Assembly (NCBI GenBank): GCA_032717465.1 | Contig: CM064657.1 | Location: 18,069,331-18,133,330, forward strand | Origin: Coenobita brevimanus | Lineage: Eukaryota > Arthropoda > Malacostraca > Decapoda > Coenobitidae | Reading direction: 5' to 3' | Length of the DNA: 64,000 nt | In this document: positions 22,616 through 33,210 of the stretch, in pieces | Layout of the letters: each line of letters starts with the position of its first letter | Numbering within the stretch: position 1 is the stretch's first letter | Notes under the pieces: model-generated | The model's input: only the letters and a program-made list of their open reading frames with translations | The model's database searches: none | Told to the model about the DNA's origin: nothing | Position numbers and translations under genes: made by a program

Positions 22616-22746
22616 TTAAGTGAATGGAATTCTGAGTGCAAATGACGAAGTTCAGTGCAGGACTTCATGTACAGTGTACTGCAAGTGCTTCAGGAACTCC
22701 TTCTTACTGCCAGGGTCTGAGAGGAGGGGGGTTGTTCATCGAGATG

Positions 22747-23149
22747 GCCAGGGACTTGCTGTAAGTACCCAGAATGTTTCATATTGTACTGTATTTTCCA
22801 TACTGTACTTACCTCTGACACCTCATTTCACTCTTTTATGTTCCTTATTGATGTGAATAAGGACTTAGGTGCTATGCATGTGCAGTAGGGAGGTGTTTTT
22901 CTTAGTTAGGCTAGGTTAGAGTCCATAACTACCAGTTCAGGAGCCAGGGACTTGTAAGTACCCAGAATGTTTAATATTGTATAAACTTATCCCTAAAACC
23001 TCATTTTATGGTTCCTTTGCATTTATTTCAGTCTTTTATGTCCCTTATTGGTGTGATTTGGGTCTTAAATAGGTGCTATGCATGTCCAGAGGGAGTTGTA
23101 TAGGTGTTTTTCTGAGTTAGGGTCCATAAGTACAAGTCCAGGAGGCTGG
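22747..23149 (+). repeat. Approx. 200-base tandem duplication inside Tigger
   Basis: Units about 22747-22942 and 22943-23149 both run from GCCAGGGACTTG and GTAAGTACCCAGAATGTTT through CTTTTATGT and GGTGCTATGCATG to a GTCCATAA(C/G)TAC-AGTTCAGGAG-type end. Unit 2 has small insertions. Non-coding. Confidence 0.75.
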
Positions 23150-23226
23150 GGCCCACTATCTGGACGGGACTAATTTCCGGACATGCCTTTGGCTCTATTA
23201 CATCGGATAGTGGAGGGATTACTGTA

Positions 23227-23505
23227 CACAACAGCCACTTTTGGCTTTGAAATGCGTACAGAGTAAGTAGGAAGATACAGAAAAGGGTTTGCTGTCAGTT
23301 GCCTCAGACAGCTGAGTCTCAGCTGGGAAAAGATGATGAGGTTTAGGGAGGAGAGGTGGTGCTCAACAGAGCAAAAGTTGGAGGAAAGGCCACGAATGTT
23401 GCAGAAATGAAGAAGTAAATCAGACAGTGGTTCCAGGCAGCTCGAGTCATCACTGGGAGAGCAGCGGATGTTGGGGGCATTTATGGTCCCCCCCCTGGGG
23501 ACTCC
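23227..23505 (-). mobile_element. LINE-A copy A3, 5' part beyond the Tigger
   Basis: Resumes exactly where copy A1 continues (CACAACAGCCACTTTTGGCT). The minus-strand frame reads LLHFCNIRGLSSNFCSVEHH, the endonuclease start, then ends at the GGGACTCCGAGGC point where similarity with A1 stops. The interval 23506-23745 beyond it has no recognised feature and may be LINE-B or A3 leader. Confidence 0.85.
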
Positions 23506-23745
23506 GAGGCAATGTAATTCACCGTCATGGTTATTTTTTTTGAATTTTGGAAAAGGAAGTGTAGTGTGTACTGTGCATGTAGTTTTGTATTGATAGTTAG
23601 AGAAACTTGTATTGGAGAGCATGCTGGCCCACTCTCTGTGTTACTGAGACAGAAAAGTTCAGCAAAGGGGGAGGGTCGGGAACTAGTCTCGAGGCTTGAT
23701 GAAACAGGAGCTCCAGCTCTCCCTGTTATCAGCTTTCCATCCACC

Positions 23746-24860
23746 TTGGGAGTACTGCCCTGCTCAACTGGTGCTACAGTCTACTCCTTAGATGCCAGAT
23801 GCTGCCACATACTATACTGATGGCTCCATAACCCTCCCAAAGTCAGAGCCACTTTTGTTTGCAGGGGCAAAACGTTTCAGGGAAGAGGGATGGATGGAGT
23901 TTCACCGCTACGGGCTGAATTGTATGCCATTGCTGAGGCACTAAAATATGCCCACGACACTGCATGCCACACTTCCATTACTATTTATACGAATTCGCTC
24001 TCGGCGATTCATACTTTCCGTCAGCCAGATCATCATGACAACAAACAACTTATCTCCTCAGTCCTCTGCATTGCGACTGAAATCGTTCAGTTGAGGTGGT
24101 CCATTACTTTCCACTGGATACCAAGCCATGTCGGCATCCTCAGTAACGAAGCAAGTGACAGAGGAGCAAAATTATCCACCACACACATTGTCTCTGACAA
24201 CGAAGTTCTCCAAAGCTTTTTGCAAATTAAGCAAGTCATTCAGAGGAAAACTCCCTCCCCTCACCATGGCAAAGCACCAGGCCTGTGTAAATGCCAGCTC
24301 CCCATCAGCCAGATGGTATGCTGTGACCACCCAATACAAACAAAAGAAGGTTGCAGGATATATCTCCGACAGACTCTTCTCTGGTTCGCTGTTCCTGGCT
24401 AGGTAACAGCTGCCGCTCCTCTGTCATCCTGGATTGACCCATTGATACCTGTGAACACTGCGATGACATTACACCTTTCTTCCTACTCCACTACCTTCTC
24501 TGCTGTCCGGCCACTGAACAGTTTAGAGGTAAACCACCTACCCCAACCCTGGCATACCACATACATCATCCTCAGCGGTACCACGTGCAACCTTGACAGC
24601 CGCAGCAGTCAGGGTAGTGCACACATCCTCCCTTGACAATCCTTTTAAAGTTGTGCATCACACATGCCCTCCCACAAAAGACTACCTTCTTATCCCCAAC
24701 AAAGACCTCATGACCACTGACTGGGCTATTGTAAGGCCCAGTGCCTTCCACATTTGGTGGAGGGTGTGTCAAACCACACACATACACACACACTCTGTAT
24801 AGGATTAGACAGATTGTCTTTCAGCTTCTATTAGCATGCCAAATAAAGATGAGTACTTTT
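23746..24860 (+). pseudogene. RNase H region, probable 3' part of LINE-B
   Basis: Translation reads YTDGSITLPK (first catalytic D, about 23816-23845), then in frame 23890-24402 SPLRAELYAIAEALKYAHDT (catalytic E), IYTNSLSAIHTF where IYTDS is expected (D to N), and FHWIPSHVGILSNEASDRGA (final H and D motif). This is the RNase H domain of I-type LINEs. Stops and shifts follow; a possible AATAAA lies at 24841-24846. Position and orientation fit the continuation of LINE-B across the nested insert; assignment to the same copy is inferred, not shown by a matched duplication. Confidence 0.72.
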
Positions 24861-24866
24861 TCCTCA

Positions 24867-25613
<747 letters not shown>

Positions 25614-25638
25614 AAGGTTAGGTATTATCAAAATAAAG

Positions 25639-27489
25639 TTGATTCATGTGGTGGTGATTAAAAAAAAACTGTCTGCAGTTGTGAACAATTTGGTTGATCG
25701 GATGAATGTAATTGTTAAACCAACTTCTTTATCTGATGCCCAATTGGCTTCTGATTTTGCTTCATTTTTTACAAGTAAGATATCTCGCATAAGAAGTGAT
25801 TTAGACAGCAGTTCTCCTAGTGAAGCGTACTCAGTTGACTTCCAGCCACGGTGCACCGAGGATCATTTGCTTTCAACATTTCATCCACTGGATGTAAACA
25901 AAGTCAATTGTTACATCAGAGAACTTAATAAAACATTTTGCTCACTCGATCCATGTAACATGTCACAACTGCCTGATGTGTATGAGCATGCTGCAGACTT
26001 TATCCGTAACATAATAACTAGATGCTTCTTAGAAAGTACTTTTGTGCAGTCTGAGAAACGTGCTTTGCTTAGGCCCCTAATTAAGAAACCTGGCCTTGAT
26101 GTCGAGAGCATGACAAATTATCGTCCTGTCTCTAACCTGTCTTTTTTATCCAAGATTATTGAGCGGGCCATACTCGATCAACTCTTACCATTACTGGAAC
26201 ACAACAGAGTTGTTCCTGTTATTCAGTCAGCATACAGAAAATACCATTCAACTGAAACTGCACTAACAAGGATTCAGAGTGACTTGGTGGCAAACACTTG
26301 TAGTGGGATGTCCTCTCTCCTAGTTCTTTTGGATCTGTCTGCAGCTTTTGATACAGTAGATCATAAACCATTGTTGGATGATCTGTATTTTTATGGAGTT
26401 CATGATAGTGCCCTTTTGCTCCTTAAGTCGCATCTGTCGGACAGATCTCAGAGAGTGGTTGTTGATTACGCTAGCTCTGATTCTGCTCCTCTTCTATTTG
26501 GAGTCCCTCAAGGATCAGTTTTGGGTCCAATTCTATTTACTATCTACACAAGTAGTTTATCGTCTCTACTTGATGCTCATGATGTGTCCTATCATTTTTA
26601 TAATGATGACACCCAGCTCTATGTTAAGATGTCAGATATCAACGATACTAAGACAAAGTTTGAATCTCTAATGTCTGATATTAAGATTTGGATGGCTAAG
26701 AGGAAACTTAAGCTGAATGATGGTAAAACTGAGATCATCATCATCAGAGGAAACAGAAGGGGTGATGACACTGACAATGCCCTGGCTTTGAACATTGGCG
26801 TGTCACAGCTGCATCCAGTCAGTTCTGTTCGAAATCTGGGTGTTTATTTTAATTCTAAGTTAAATTACAAAGAACATATTAATCAGGTTGTAAGAGGGTG
26901 TAACTTGCATATCAGAAATCTGTACTCTGTGAGAAGATTCCTGAATAGACGGTGCCTCTTAACGTTGGTCCATGCAGTGGTCTTGTCTCGTGTTGATTAT
27001 TGTAATTCACTGTGGGTTGGTCTTCCAAATAATATATTAACAAAAGTTCAGTCTGTGTTGAACAGGGCGGCATGGCTTGTCTTTGGTCTCCCCCCGAGAA
27101 CCTCAACTACCCCGTTTCTGATTGAGTTGCATTGGTTACCAGTAACGGCTAGAATTGAATTTAAACTGTGTCTTATTACTTTCAAGGCTCTTAAGTTTGG
27201 TGAACCGAAGTATCTTGCTGAATTGTTAAAACTCCCATCGACACGCCCGGGTGTGATGTTACGCAGTGAAGATGATTCCTTGCGTCTTGATGAGGCAGGA
27301 GCCATTCACCAGTCATCTTTCTCTGATCGTTCTTTTGCATATAGAGCCCCTAGATTATATAACGGATTGTCATTGTCCATAAGACAACTCTCTACTGTTG
27401 ACTCCTTTAAGAGACAGCTGAAAGCCTTTCTTTTTTCAAAATGCTATGACCTGGAGAGAGGTACTATGACGGATGATTATAGGGTTTAA
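25639..27489 (+). CDS. LINE-C reverse transcriptase, 616 codons open
   Basis: Reverse transcriptase of a CR1/L2-like LINE. In order: SDAQLASDFASFFTSKISRI (residues about 32-51), KPGLDVESMTNYRPVSNLSF (RT1), QSAYRKYHSTETAL, LLVLLDLSAAFDTVDH (motif A with both key D), LFGVPQGSVLGPILFTIYTS (motif B), FYNDDTQLYV (motif C; the usual A is N, both D kept), WMAKRKLKLNDGKTEIIII, VRNLGVYFNSKLNYKEHINQ (thumb), and a C-terminal ARIEFKLCLITFKALKFGEP, the typical end of this group, closing at QLKAFLFSKC. The first ATG shown is not the native start, because the protein normally continues from the endonuclease. No in-frame stop in RT, so this insertion is relatively young. Confidence 0.88.
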   Translation: MIHVVVIKKKLSAVVNNLVDRMNVIVKPTSLSDAQLASDFASFFTSKISRIRSDLDSSSPSEAYSVDFQPRCTEDHLLSTFHPLDVNKVNCYIRELNKTFCSLDPCNMSQLPDVYEHAADFIRNIITRCFLESTFVQSEKRALLRPLIKKPGLDVESMTNYRPVSNLSFLSKIIERAILDQLLPLLEHNRVVPVIQSAYRKYHSTETALTRIQSDLVANTCSGMSSLLVLLDLSAAFDTVDHKPLLDDLYFYGVHDSALLLLKSHLSDRSQRVVVDYASSDSAPLLFGVPQGSVLGPILFTIYTSSLSSLLDAHDVSYHFYNDDTQLYVKMSDINDTKTKFESLMSDIKIWMAKRKLKLNDGKTEIIIIRGNRRGDDTDNALALNIGVSQLHPVSSVRNLGVYFNSKLNYKEHINQVVRGCNLHIRNLYSVRRFLNRRCLLTLVHAVVLSRVDYCNSLWVGLPNNILTKVQSVLNRAAWLVFGLPPRTSTTPFLIELHWLPVTARIEFKLCLITFKALKFGEPKYLAELLKLPSTRPGVMLRSEDDSLRLDEAGAIHQSSFSDRSFAYRAPRLYNGLSLSIRQLSTVDSFKRQLKAFLFSKCYDLERGTMTDDYRV

Positions 27490-27638
27490 TTATTGCCACT
27501 TTCATGTATATATGATGTAGCTTGTATTATATACAAGAAATGTTACAATTCTTGTAATTGTAAAAATAATGTATGTGTGTCGAGCGCTAGTGAATTCCCA
27601 AAAGGAAGAACTGGCGCTTTTGGGAAACAAAAGGCCAG

Positions 27639-27639
<1 letters not shown>

Positions 27640-27670
<31 letters not shown>
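27640..27670. repeat. (TTA)n tail of LINE-C
   Basis: About ten TTA units directly after AAACAAAAGGCCAGA, the 3' terminus of the LINE. The 190 bases after it hold no recognised gene. Confidence 0.9.
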
Positions 27671-27671
<1 letters not shown>

Positions 27672-27861
27672 GTGTATATAAGATTTAGCCGCTTAGGCCT
27701 GCTTTGCGGGCCTAATTAACTAGGCCCTCCAAGTGGACTGGGCCTTCAGCCCAGATTGATTCTCACTTAGCCCTGTCGATTTATTAGCAGTATTCTTGAA
27801 AATGTCTTTTTTTTTCAGTCAAACTGGCGCACAACACAACAAATTTGTATATTGACAGTCA

Positions 27862-27941
27862 GTAAGATGCAACGTTTTTTGGTGCATCCGGAGGTGTATG
27901 CGAAATTTGGTGAAGAACGACTGTGTGGGAGCAGCAGGAGG

Positions 27942-27978
<37 letters not shown>

Positions 27979-27985
27979 CGCATGC
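27862..27985. repeat. Repeat R, copy 1, with (CT)n
   Basis: GATGCAACGTTTTTTGGTGC through AACGACTGTGTGGGAGCAGC and a (CT)n run (27944-27975). A similar block in the same orientation lies at 30520-30625. The pair frames the GC-rich block and could be the ends of one element or two members of a dispersed repeat. Confidence 0.6.
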
Positions 27986-28079
27986 ATTCTGATGCCATGA
28001 CTGTTCTCGAAGCACCTAATGCGTTTTCTTTGAATTTCGCTCACTGTGCTCACCACTGATTCTTCATGCACTCCATTAT

Positions 28080-28930
28080 GCTCTCATTTAGGCCTATTCT
28101 TCAAACACCTATCTACTGCGTCTGCTTTATACTGGCAATCAGATTTCCATCGTTTCAACTCTGAGTCGATGGAGTAAGTTGTCATAAACTGTAACAAACA
28201 AACAAACAAAAATGATAAATTAGAACAGCTATGAAGCTCTGAAGTTGGATGTGCTAAGCCTGCAGTTGGCCATAGTGTTATGCTGGGTGTTTTTAGTATG
28301 ACCTCTCGTCCTGGAAACACCAGCGACTGAGCGGGGTCCTCTTTCCAGACCGGAAGTAAAGCACCCACAAAGGAACAGGACATAAAAACCAGGCAGTATA
28401 CCTTAACACATCTATTGTCTTAATTCTTACACCGTTACAATATACACAAAGAGATATTGGATATGTGTGGAGACAGGAAACACAGAGTTAGCCTTTAACA
28501 CAAATGATTATAGTCACACTCACAATATGTCACTCTTCACTTATACATGGATATTTCGTTTTAATATTATAATACTCGGATACTGTTTCTAGGCAGAGGT
28601 GGCATCTTATATATTAAGTTCGATACACTAGGAGAGGACATGACCAAGAGTTGGGGAAATGAATATTACCATAAGTGAGTAGGGTGCTGGTCGCGACACT
28701 CGCGGAAGTCACTTAGTCGCAGTAGTACTAGTTCACAAGTTTCTGATGAATCCCGCACACCTCTGATCTCAACCCACGATTTCTATAAGTCCTCCCGTAT
28801 ATGGTTATTGATCTTTTCTGCTCTGCCAAATACTGGGTCACTATACACTGTGGGTAACTTTAGTCACTTATATATTACTTAGGCCTTTACTCTGTCACTT
28901 ATCACTGTGCACTTCTGTCTTGACTGTTCA
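28080..28930. other. No recognised gene
   Basis: Non-coding on both strands apart from a 99-codon minus frame (28084-28383) without motifs. Only an (AAAC)n-like stretch near 28195-28210 stands out. Confidence 0.5.
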
Positions 28931-30500
28931 TGGCACTAACATTATTAGCGTCACTGTGTACCCGTATTTTCCCTGGGGATCACCTGTTGTGTGTCCAGGG
29001 CGTGAGAGAGAGGCCCTATGGGAAGCCCTCCTGCAGGGGGCAACACACTGCCTGCTGGGGACTGTGGCCGGGTACAGTAGACAGCGCCATCAGGGGTGCA
29101 TTGCGGCGCCGCCTCTGTCGGGTGTCCATCAGGGACAGGGACCTCCCAGGGGTAGGTGGTAGGGTTTGGACTGGGCCACGCCACCACTCCAACAGCACCT
29201 CCGGGGAACCACTCCTGTTGGGAGACAAAGGGAGTCCCATGCAACCGAGAGGGAAGGGGTCGGACGCGCAAGGGACCTCCTGCTTCGGGAAGGCTATCGG
29301 AATCACGAATGAGGGGCGTACGGTGGCCACTCCCTCCCCGTCACATACGGTGGCCGTGAAAACGGTTTCGTGACTCCTAGGGCTCACAGCTGAAGGGCGT
29401 ACGGTGGCCGCTCCTCCCCCCGCACGTACTAAGACAGTGCTGGCGGTGCTGCTCCCAAAGGAGGAAAAGGCAGGAGAGGGGTGCACGGGGGCAGCTCCCT
29501 CTCCGGTGTGTGCTGAGGCCGTAGACGAGGGTCTACTTACCCTTGCACACACTGCGGCCATAGCCATGTGCCTGCCTGTCTGCCTGGAAGTAACTGAAGG
29601 GCATACGGTGGCCGTGAACGCGGTGTTACTCCTGTAGGAGGAAAAGGCAGGAGAGGGGTGCACAGGGGCAGCACCCTCTCCGGTACGTACAGAGGCTGCA
29701 GCCGAGGGTCTACTTACCCGGGTACGTACAAAGGCCGTAGCAGTGGGCCTGCCTGCTCTTCGGGAAGTAACTGAGGTGTTACTCCTGTAGTAGGAGGCAA
29801 TAGTGGATGAGGGGCATATGGTTGCCACTCCCTCCCCGTCACGTACGGTGGCCGTGATCGCGGTTCCACTATTCCTCTCTCTGCCAGTCGGGGCGCGTTC
29901 GATAACTAACTCCCCGAGGCCGTCCTCAGAGGTGGCTGTGACTGAGGGGCGTACAGTGGCCACTCCATCCCCCTTCACGTAAGGTGGCCGTGATGGCGGT
30001 GTCACAGGGGGAAACAACTGAAGGGCCAACAGCGACCGCTCCTTCCCCGGTATGTACGGTGGCCATACTGCGGTGTTGCCTGGGACTGACTCTGGATCAG
30101 TCCCACCCCGAACCTGGTGAAGGCTGCCCCGCCTGCAGGGTCGTTGCCTCTTCCCGCTCACCTGGTGTTGTGACAGTTGCGGGGAAGAGGGACTTTGGAC
30201 AGGAGTGTCCTGGTGACCCTCTTGTCCTGGGTCACTAACCCCACCGTGGTGTCCTTCTGGGGCGGTGGTGTGGTGGTGGCTTGGTGGTGGGGTGGGGGGA
30301 CGTGGGGTGAGTGGTCCGGCGGCGGCGGGTATTTTACATAGCTTTATGGCGCTGCAGGTGCATTTAGCCAGTGGAATATCAAATCTTAGCAGCGCAGCGA
30401 TTGGTTGTTGTGGAAACGTAATGCCTGTAGGTGCCTGGTGGCGGACTTGTGTTGAAGAAGGGGTGATGCACTTAAACCCTCTAAACCCACCCTGAAAGTG
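28931..30500. other. GC-rich block of unknown origin
   Basis: Sharp rise in GC against AT-rich flanks. Contains the repeat array at 29310-30080 and a 540-codon minus frame. It is bounded by R copies at about 27862 and 30520. No known mobile-element protein was recognised. Confidence 0.6.
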
Positions 30501-30638
30501 AATAGTATTTAACCAATTTTTGCATGCAACGTTTTTTGCTACATCCAAAGGCGTGTGCAAAATCTGGCAGAAAACGACTGTGTGGGAGCGGCTGGAGGCT
30601 CCCCTGTCTCTTGCACTCACTCTCTGATGACACGGCAA
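29016..30638 (-). CDS. 540-codon open frame, repeat-rich, unknown
   Basis: Longest open frame not explained by a transposon family. From the N-terminus: repeat R sequence (SHTVVFCQILHTPLDVAKNV), a Pro/His-rich stretch (PRPPTPPPSHHHTTAPEGHH, residues about 112-131), then a Ser/Thr/Ala/Arg-rich repeated region in which TGEGAAPVHPSPAFSS occurs twice and ATVRDGEGVAT-like units recur, and a C-terminal Arg-rich end. No domain, signal peptide or membrane segment was recognised. The composition follows the GC-rich nucleotide array, and frame openness could result from few AT-rich stop codons, so it may be non-coding. The start codon lies inside repeat R, which argues against a host gene. Confidence 0.25.
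   Translation of the reverse strand: MPCHQRVSARDRGASSRSHTVVFCQILHTPLDVAKNVACKNWLNTIHFQGGFRGFKCITPSSTQVRHQAPTGITFPQQPIAALLRFDIPLAKCTCSAIKLCKIPAAAGPLTPRPPTPPPSHHHTTAPEGHHGGVSDPGQEGHQDTPVQSPSSPQLSQHQVSGKRQRPCRRGSLHQVRGGTDPESVPGNTAVWPPYIPGKERSLLALQLFPPVTPPSRPPYVKGDGVATVRPSVTATSEDGLGELVIERAPTGRERNSGTAITATVRDGEGVATICPSSTIASYYRSNTSVTSRRAGRPTATAFVRTRVSRPSAAASVRTGEGAAPVHPSPAFSSYRSNTAFTATVCPSVTSRQTGRHMAMAAVCARVSRPSSTASAHTGEGAAPVHPSPAFSSFGSSTASTVLVRAGGGAATVRPSAVSPRSHETVFTATVCDGEGVATVRPSFVIPIAFPKQEVPCASDPFPLGCMGLPLSPNRSGSPEVLLEWWRGPVQTLPPTPGRSLSLMDTRQRRRRNAPLMALSTVPGHSPQQAVCCPLQEGFP
29310..30080. repeat. Degenerate GC-rich repeat array, about six units
   Basis: Units of roughly 75-200 bases each open with an ACTGA(A/G)GGGC(G/A)TAC(G/A)GTGGCC-like header (near 29310, 29395, 29597, 29813, 29944 and 30017). 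Two units also share GGAGAGGGGTGCAC and CCCTCTCCGGT (about 29470 and 29650) and GAGGGTCTACTTACCC. Variable unit length suggests unequal exchange followed by decay. Confidence 0.7.
30520..30625. repeat. Repeat R, copy 2
   Basis: CATGCAACGTTTTTTGCTAC through AACGACTGTGTGGGAGCGGC; direct repeat of 27862-27985 with about 80 percent similarity by eye. Confidence 0.6.
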
Positions 30639-30684
30639 AAATATGTGATAGATTTATTACTAATCATTACAAATAATTTCAGCA

Positions 30685-30689
<5 letters not shown>

Positions 30690-30773
<84 letters not shown>
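30690..30773. repeat. (TA)n microsatellite
   Basis: About 84 bases of TA. Followed by 30774-34240, where no gene was recognised; a T19-like run lies at about 30978. Confidence 0.96.
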
Positions 30774-30775
<2 letters not shown>

Positions 30776-31309
30776 TACTCCCATTCGATAGTCTGCATTG
30801 CCTGTATGACGTTACAAGAGTCAGTTTCAAACGTTACAGGAACCTGTTTCAAGCATTAAACTGACCCGTCCAGGTGATAGTAACACTTTCTGCAAGAAAA
30901 TACATTTTGTATCACTAGACTTACTTGCTACACCTTTCATTATTATTTCCCTGTGTTGCAATATATCTGCCAGGAAGCATTTTTTTTTTTTTTTCATGTA
31001 TAATTGGTTATCCAGTCACATCTGCATCGTCGGATCGAGTGCTTTGAAAAAAAGACTCGGCAACATCGCATCTTCCCTTCAGCTGAGTGGAAGGCGTCAA
31101 ACAAAAACCAGAAAGGCATATAGGGAGAAGAGGGTATCTCCACGATACATAAATATTTCCTGACTTATGCCTGACATGCAGATCGATTTTTTACTTAATA
31201 CTTAACTCAGATACTTAGCCCATAAGCACAGTCGTCTTAAATTTGGCTGTCAATTTACTTGCTCTACAATATCTGAGAACCAGGGAAACGACATCTCCCC
31301 AGACAAAAT

Positions 31310-31860
31310 GAGGAAGTATGATAGGTTAACGTTAGGTTAGGCCAAAGGTTGTTAGGTATAGGTTGATCAATATCAAAACACGGGTTTTCTAATAATATTT
31401 TGATTATCCATGTTATTTCACCTAATCCCGTTAACACTGGTGTGTTTATTAAAGGGGAGAGGGGCAATACATTCAAAAGTAAAGATTTGCGAGGGAAATG
31501 GTACGTAGAAAAGTTGCTCCAAATGCCAAAATACATAAGGAAAGTCCAGATTCTATATTCAGATTGTTGTGTGATTGAAACTCCGATTTTACCGATAAGC
31601 TTAGGGTAGATTAGGGTTGACTTTGGTTGTATTAGATAAGATTAGGTTAGCTTAGGTTAGGTTTGGCTATATTAGTTAAAGTTTGAATTGAGAACGGTAG
31701 AGTTTGGTTAGGTTGTTCGATTTTATTTGATAAAATTTGTATGGATAAATTTTAATTAGGTTAGACTGGGTAAGATAATTTTATATTTTGTTATATTAGG
31801 TAAGATAGGAGTAGATAAGTTTAGCTTTGATTAGTTTGGGCTAGACGACTTGGAGGCATT
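31310..31860 (+). repeat. Degenerate TTAGG-rich tract
   Basis: Scattered TTAGGTTAGG and GATTAGG words (for example near 31328-31340 and 31605-31680) in otherwise AT-rich sequence. TTAGG is the ancestral arthropod telomere motif, but units here are not in tandem phase, so this is a short degenerate tract and not a telomere. Confidence 0.4.
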
Positions 31861-33095
31861 ATATATATACTGAAATTATAAGTTAAAAATTATCAGTTAA
31901 AATAGAAACAAGACTCTTTTAAGTGATTCTGCCTTTGGCTTGTTATCTGTGACCCTTTCGGCCAAAAATTAATTGTCTTTTGATGGTAATCAGCCATTAT
32001 CCAAAATCTGGTCAAATTCTATCGAATTATTTTCCAAATTCTTGGTAATAGACAGAATGACAGAAAGACCCTCCGACTAAACACATAACTCCCTTGCACT
32101 TTCATGCACGGCTGCAGTTAAGAATATAGGGAGCCCTTGAAAAAGTTTGTGAACGAGTCAAGACTTGGAGGATTATTCTAAAAAGCTAGGTAGGTTTTTA
32201 TCACCTCTTCGTTAGGTATTTTTTGTCTGTATTGTACATTAATATTTTTTTATGGAATTTAAATCTTTTTTTAATATGGACACGTTTCAAATAATTATCT
32301 CACAGGAGAATTTTACGTGTCATATAGAAATAATCTGGCAAGGAAGATATACCGCGAAAGCTTTGTAAGCCGACTTGAATAAAGGTCTTGGAGTAGGTAC
32401 AAATAAACCATATGCTCGGAGTCCAGCGGAGTTAAAACAGATGAGTAATGAAAACAAATGGATTTTTACTTTACGTTGTGCCGTAGTAATGTCACATATA
32501 AAACAGGTGGACAGAGTGATTTCCAGTTTAGCACTGGGAAAAATGAAATCTCTAAAAGAAGTAAAGTGGGGTAAATCATGAGGAAAACACTACCAAATCA
32601 TCATTTTCACTAATTCATTCACTACGACGACGTACTATTTGATTCGGCCACTTCCACTCGATCTTGCTAAACTTAGGGAAGTTCTTTCTTACTGAAGGCA
32701 CCAGGTCGAAGCTGAATAAAATCACATGTAATAGCGCAAATAAAATATGAACATATCCCATGAGTGAAGTGGCTAACGCCCGTAGTCTTGAAACTGAGAG
32801 CAGGGGTCTTCCCGCACCCCGCTCGAAGTGGAAGCTCACAATTTCAACGTAAGTGGTAATCTTGAAAGGGTGAGATTGCACCCCTTAGTGTGGGTAGGTG
32901 CGGCAAACAATTGGTAATACTGATTTGTTTTAAAATTAAAATACTGAAAAGAAAAACAAATGAGGGTCTCTAAGGTTCATATACATTATAATCTCTTCAT
33001 GTTAGCAGTTCTTACCTATTATATTATTAAAGACTGGCATTTGTTCTTGAATACTCTGTATGAGTATGTATACTATACCTGTACCATGGTGAAAA

Positions 33096-33210
33096 CTGGG
33101 TGGCAGACAGCTTCAAAGTGATTCATGCGGTCAGTTATGAACCTTGGCTGGTCACACCGATTTTAATTATATTTGCCCAAATGCTTGTTTTTGCCATTTC
33201 TGCCACCCAG
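33096..33210. repeat. 12-bp perfect inverted repeat
   Basis: CTGGGTGGCAGA at 33096-33107 and TCTGCCACCCAG at 33199-33210, separated by 91 bases. An 86-codon frame spans it (33100-33360) without known motifs. Could be chance or an old insertion edge. Confidence 0.35.

Larger units (their letters stand above)
19356..23224 (+). mobile_element. Tigger-type DNA transposon (Tc1/mariner, pogo group)
   Basis: 3.87-kb element with terminal inverted repeats CAGTAATCCCCGTACTATCC (left) and CAGTAATCCCTCCACTATCC (right, inverted), flanked by TA. It encodes one transposase on the plus strand and sits inside LINE-A3. Its 3' non-coding half was lengthened by the PB2 MITE (21861-22615) and by a tandem duplication (22747-23149). 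The empty site is visible in LINE-A1 near 4266-4282. Confidence 0.95.

Noticed and set aside
22341..22619. 92-codon plus frame in PB2, similar to 8473-8703 in PB1
   Set aside because: Runs into the right terminal repeat; similarity follows from the MITE nucleotide identity, with no motif.
31310..31860. True telomere or subtelomere array
   Set aside because: TTAGG units are scattered and out of phase, with no tandem run longer than two units.
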